DNA of 24,601 nt from Bacteroidales bacterium UBA4318 (lineage in GTDB: Bacteria; Bacteroidota; Bacteroidia; Bacteroidales; UBA932). The position numbers and the translations under genes are program-made. The DNA lies in contig DGUE01000114.1 of assembly GCA_002393895.1 (NCBI GenBank), forward strand, positions 3,658 through 28,258, given 5' to 3'. How positions within the stretch are numbered: position 1 is the first letter of the stretch; every line of letters starts with the position of its first letter. Shown piece by piece: positions 22,267-24,601 of this stretch. The notes beneath the pieces are model-generated. The model made no database searches and was not told where the DNA came from. It saw nothing but the letters and a program-made list of their open reading frames with translations.

Positions 22267-22962
22267 CACTACAGTGCCGATCTTTTCGCCCTGGAGCACC
22301 CGGAGAAGGCCACCCGGGGTGTTGATGTCGAACACCACGATGGGCACGGGCCCCTGCTCGCAGAGGGCGAATGCCGTCTGGTCCATCACTTTCAGGTGCT
22401 TGGTAAGGGCCTCCTGGAAGGTGAGTTCGTCGTACTTGACGGCGGTCGGATCCTTCTCGGGATCGGCGGTGTAAACTCCGTCCACGCGGGTGCCCTTCAG
22501 CACTGCATCGGCGCCAATCTCAAGAGCGCGCAGGGCGGCTCCGGAGTCGGTGGAGAAATAGGGGTTGCCGGTTCCTCCAGATATCAGCGCCACGCCACCC
22601 TTTTCCATCAACTCGACAGCATTGTCGCGGGTGTAAAGCTGGGCGAGCGGGGCCATCTGTGTGGCGGTAAACACTTCTGCCTTGATGCCTTCGGAACGCA
22701 GAGCGCTGCACAGGGCGAGTGAATTTATAACTGTGGCAAGCATTCCCATGCGGTCTCCGGTCACCCGGTCGTAGCCTTTGCCAATGCCCTGGATGCCGCG
22801 GAAAAAATTTCCTCCTCCGTTCACTATGGCTATCTGGTATCCGGCGGAGACTGCCGCAGCTATCTCTTTTGCAAATTTGGAAAGGCTCGCTTCGTCGAGG
22901 CCTTTGCCGGCAGGGCCGCCAAGGCTCTCGCCGCTGAGTTTAAGGAGAACTCTTTTGTACAT
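22258..22962 (-). CDS. pyrH: Uridylate (UMP) kinase
   Basis: PyrH phosphorylates UMP to UDP in pyrimidine nucleotide synthesis and belongs to the amino-acid-kinase fold. The protein has 234 residues with the chosen ATG at 22962, which gives the standard start YKRVLLKLSGESLGG. Further motifs are IAIVNGGGNFFRG, RVTGDRMGMLATVINS, LISGGTGNPYFSTDSGAALRA and LKGTRVDGVYTADP, all at family positions. An upstream in-frame extension to 23052 crosses the promoter and was rejected. A good promoter (TTG, 20 bases, TATTTTTG) lies just upstream. frr follows on the same strand. Confidence 0.96.
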   Translation of the reverse strand: MYKRVLLKLSGESLGGPAGKGLDEASLSKFAKEIAAAVSAGYQIAIVNGGGNFFRGIQGIGKGYDRVTGDRMGMLATVINSLALCSALRSEGIKAEVFTATQMAPLAQLYTRDNAVELMEKGGVALISGGTGNPYFSTDSGAALRALEIGADAVLKGTRVDGVYTADPEKDPTAVKYDELTFQEALTKHLKVMDQTAFALCEQGPVPIVVFDINTPGGLLRVLQGEKIGTVVHA

Positions 22963-22988
22963 TAGCTTTATTGTTTGTTTGCGGGAAA

Positions 22989-23019
22989 CAAAAATATCGG
23001 AAAATTCGCAAACTTGCAA
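22989..23019 (-). promoter_or_regulatory. Promoter of the pyrH-frr operon
   Basis: On the minus strand TTG (complement of 23017-23019) is followed after 20 bases by TATTTTTG (complement of 22989-22996), an exact Bacteroidota -33/-7 pair. It is 26 bases before the pyrH ATG. Confidence 0.65.
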
Positions 23020-23028
23020 GAAATGACT

Positions 23029-23036
23029 TATATTTG
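23029..23036 (+). promoter_or_regulatory. -7 promoter element for sdhC
   Basis: TATATTTG is an exact TAnnTTTG match, 22 bases before the sdhC ATG. The -33 region is weak (ATTCG near 23004-23008). It is divergent from the pyrH promoter, and the perfect palindrome CTTGCAAG (23013-23020) lies between the two -7 boxes. Confidence 0.5.
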
Positions 23037-23058
23037 CAGACCAAAAGTACACAATCAG

Positions 23059-23751
23059 ATGTTTATTTTCAATTCATCCATCGGAAAGAAATTCATACAG
23101 TCCATCAGCGGCGCTTTCCTTATCATCTTCCTGCTCCTGCACGGAACCATTAACTTCTTCTCGGTGATCGACACCTTCACCGGCAAGTTCGGAGCGCCCG
23201 ACGGCCTCTTCCAGAAGGGATGCGACTTCATGGCCCTGCCCATCGTCACCATCATGGTGCCGGTGCTCGCCCTCGGTTTCTTCGTGCACATTGCATACGG
23301 TTGCTGGCTCACCTGGCAGAATATGAAGGCCCGCGGCGGTGTAAAGCGTTATGAGGTTGCAAGCAAGGCTGCCACCGACAGCTGGAGCGCCCGCAATATG
23401 TTCGTGCTCGGAATCATCATCCTCGGTGCCCTCGGTCTCCATCTTACGGACTTCTGGGCCCATATGCAGCTTCAGGAATTTATGGGTAACGAGGCGGAGA
23501 ATCCCTACACGCTGCTCACTACCACCTTCGGCCCCTGGTGGCTCACCGGCCTGTATCTGCTTTGGTTCGTGGCCGTCTGGTTCCACCTCTGCCACGGTTT
23601 CTGGAGCATGTTCCAGACCATAGGCTGGAATAGCCAGACCTGGTTCAAGCGCGTCAAGGTAATAGGAATCATCGTCGCCACCCTCATTTTCCTGATCTTT
23701 GCGGCGGTTGCCGTGAATGCATTCATACAGGCCAACTTCCTGATGGTGTAG
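23059..23751 (+). CDS. sdhC: Succinate dehydrogenase/fumarate reductase cytochrome b subunit, b558 family
   Basis: This subunit anchors the flavoprotein and iron-sulfur subunits to the membrane and carries heme b between them and the quinone. The 230-residue protein starts FIFNSSIGKKFIQSISGAFL, characteristic of the Bacteroidota b558-type SdhC/FrdC. It has five membrane helices (about residues 12-35, 62-84, 112-132, 162-182 and 200-225). Candidate heme-ligand histidines are His28, His77, His128 and His176, with His135 and His179 nearby. I chose the start at 23059; the longer in-frame start at 22975 crosses the promoter region. Normally sdhA and sdhB follow directly, but here rplM comes next, so the partner subunits must be elsewhere. 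Confidence 0.92.
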   Translation: MFIFNSSIGKKFIQSISGAFLIIFLLLHGTINFFSVIDTFTGKFGAPDGLFQKGCDFMALPIVTIMVPVLALGFFVHIAYGCWLTWQNMKARGGVKRYEVASKAATDSWSARNMFVLGIIILGALGLHLTDFWAHMQLQEFMGNEAENPYTLLTTTFGPWWLTGLYLLWFVAVWFHLCHGFWSMFQTIGWNSQTWFKRVKVIGIIVATLIFLIFAAVAVNAFIQANFLMV

Positions 23752-23758
23752 GCGGTAT

Positions 23759-23789
23759 TTTGATTTTATCAAATATTTTTCTAACTTTG
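23759..23789 (+). promoter_or_regulatory. Promoter of the rplM-rpsI operon
   Basis: TTTG at 23759-23762 and TAACTTTG at 23782-23789 are 19 bases apart, a full-consensus Bacteroidota promoter and one of the best in the window, as expected for ribosomal protein genes. The start codon is 60 bases further on. Confidence 0.7.
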
Positions 23790-23793
23790 CGGC

Positions 23794-23823
23794 CCCTTAT
23801 TTTTAAGGGATCGCAATTTTTTT
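23794..23823 (+). promoter_or_regulatory. Hairpin in the rplM 5' leader, possible ribosomal-protein autoregulatory site
   Basis: CCCTTA (23794-23799) pairs with TAAGGG (23804-23809) around a TTTT loop. After seven bases a run of seven T residues follows at 23817-23823. The layout could be an L13-binding leader or an attenuator. The 6-bp stem is A/T-rich at its loop end, so the structure is modest. Confidence 0.4.
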
Positions 23824-23849
23824 AAGTATAACTATTAAAGATCAAGACA

Positions 23850-24305
23850 GTGGACACACTAAGTTACAAGACAGTCTCGCTTAACAAAGCAACTGTAGAC
23901 AAGCAGTGGGTTGTCATTGACGCGACGGATATCGCTCTTGGTCGTCTGGCCTCCAGGGTTGCTCTTGTCCTCCGCGGCAAGACCAAAGCCGGCTTCACTC
24001 CCAACGTGGACTGCGGTGACAATGTCATCGTCGTCAACGCCGGGAAAGTCGCCCTCAGCGGCAAAAAGATGACCGACCGCGTTTACACCCGTTACACGGG
24101 TTATCCGGGCGGACAGAGGTTCACCACTCCCAAGGAGATCCTCGCTTCGAACCATCCCGAAAGGCTTGTAGAGAGAGCAGTCAGGGGTATGCTCCCCAAG
24201 ACCCGTCTTGGTGAAAAGATCCTCCACAACCTGCACGTTTACGCAGGTCCCGAGCATCCGCACCAGGCGCAGAACCCCAAAACTATCAAGTTGAACGAAA
24301 TTTAA
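23850..24305 (+). CDS. rplM: 50S ribosomal protein L13
   Basis: L13 is an early-assembling protein of the large ribosomal subunit. The 151-residue sequence shows the family features: WVVIDATDIALGRLASRVALVLRGK, then YTGYPGG, and VRGMLPKTRLGEKILHNLHVYAGPEHPHQAQ. Translation starts at a GTG (23850), since no ATG is suitably placed and the N-terminus DTLSYKTVSLNKATVDKQW fits Bacteroidota L13. The leader holds a strong promoter and a small hairpin. rpsI begins 9 bases after the stop, the conserved rplM-rpsI operon. Confidence 0.96.
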   Translation: MDTLSYKTVSLNKATVDKQWVVIDATDIALGRLASRVALVLRGKTKAGFTPNVDCGDNVIVVNAGKVALSGKKMTDRVYTRYTGYPGGQRFTTPKEILASNHPERLVERAVRGMLPKTRLGEKILHNLHVYAGPEHPHQAQNPKTIKLNEI

Positions 24306-24314
24306 AAGTCGCAA

Positions 24315-24601
24315 ATGGAACAGACACACGCCCTTGGAAGACGTAAAGCAGCTGTAGCTCGCGTTTATCTCTCAGCAGGTGCTGGCAATGTAACCATCAA
24401 CGACCGCCCCGTGGAAAGCTTCTTCCCTCAGGACGATCTCCGTTACATCGTCAACCAGCCGTTTGCAGTAACTGAAACCGAAGGCAAGTTCGACGTTAAG
24501 GTTAACGTCGTCGGCGGTGGCACCAAAGGCCAGGCCGAAGCCATCCGTCTCGGTATTGCACGCGCCCTCTGTGAGGTCGACAAGGAAGCATATCGTCCGG
24601 C
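24315..24601 (+). CDS. rpsI: 30S ribosomal protein S9, 5' part (runs off the right edge)
   Basis: The first 95 codons of S9 are present, starting at the ATG at 24315. The start [19 protein letters not shown], the [11 protein letters not shown] segment, and [20 protein letters not shown] match the family closely. The missing C-terminal tail would carry the basic residues that reach the P-site tRNA. It is cotranscribed with rplM. Confidence 0.96.
   Translation, partial: MEQTHALGRRKAAVARVYLSAGAGNVTINDRPVESFFPQDDLRYIVNQPFAVTETEGKFDVKVNVVGGGTKGQAEAIRLGIARALCEVDKEAYRP

Noticed and set aside
22963..23052. Upstream extension of the pyrH frame
   Set aside because: It crosses a full-consensus promoter and would add 30 residues not seen in UMP kinases.

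Overview
The window looks like chromosomal housekeeping DNA from an uncultured, G+C-rich member of the Bacteroidales (phylum Bacteroidota). Three things support this. Many genes are preceded by the Bacteroidota -7 promoter element TAnnTTTG, and clear Shine-Dalgarno sequences are scarce. The gene set is typical of the group: a DdlA-like ligase, a b558-family SdhC, a U32 protein with the C-terminal Cys motif, a DUF3109-type protein and a BglX-type GH3. LpxK shows a Gram-negative outer membrane with lipid A. The species cannot be named from the sequence.

Layout from left to right. Positions 1-773 (-) hold the start of topA. Positions 873-4233 (+) hold a cell-wall operon, a class A penicillin-binding protein and D-Ala-D-Ala ligase, closed by a strong terminator at 4249-4278. 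An unrecognised lipoprotein (4349-5518, +) follows, then an A+T-rich hicAB toxin-antitoxin pair (5563-6152, +). A minus-strand operon (8837 to 6147) encodes a secreted TPR protein and a U32/RlhA-like protein. From 8926 to 12056 (+) lies a degenerate M16 peptidase coupled to a Cys-rich DUF3109-type protein. On the minus strand (14189 to 12037) a membrane-anchored coiled-coil protein is coupled to hemW. A small membrane protein (14241-14702, +) converges with an operon (17563 to 14689, -) encoding a secreted GxDLY/SGNH esterase-like protein and Xaa-Pro aminopeptidase. Divergent from that runs a plus-strand cluster of a GH3 glycosidase, dusB and lpxK (17604-21635). pyrH and frr (22962 to 21625, -) form a translation/nucleotide operon. 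sdhC (23059-23751, +) stands alone, and the rplM-rpsI operon (23850 onward) runs off the right end.

Most genes serve routine functions: DNA topology, peptidoglycan, lipid A, rRNA and tRNA modification, translation, pyrimidine metabolism and respiration. The secreted GH3 and SGNH pair suggests breakdown of acylated glycans. The gene packing is extreme: all four convergent gene pairs overlap at their 3' ends, and several same-strand pairs overlap by 1, 4 or 14 bases.

The most unusual feature is hemW. Its reading frame contains two separate palindromic repeat insertions, of roughly 35 and 42 residues, that keep the frame open and leave the conserved radical-SAM motifs intact. One insertion carries a 28-base palindromic repeat that recurs, with one mismatch, between pyrH and frr. 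This suggests a dispersed, coding-compatible palindromic element family in the genome. I found no CRISPR array, tRNA, rRNA, insertion-sequence transposase or prophage gene. No gene-free stretch exceeds about 120 bases.
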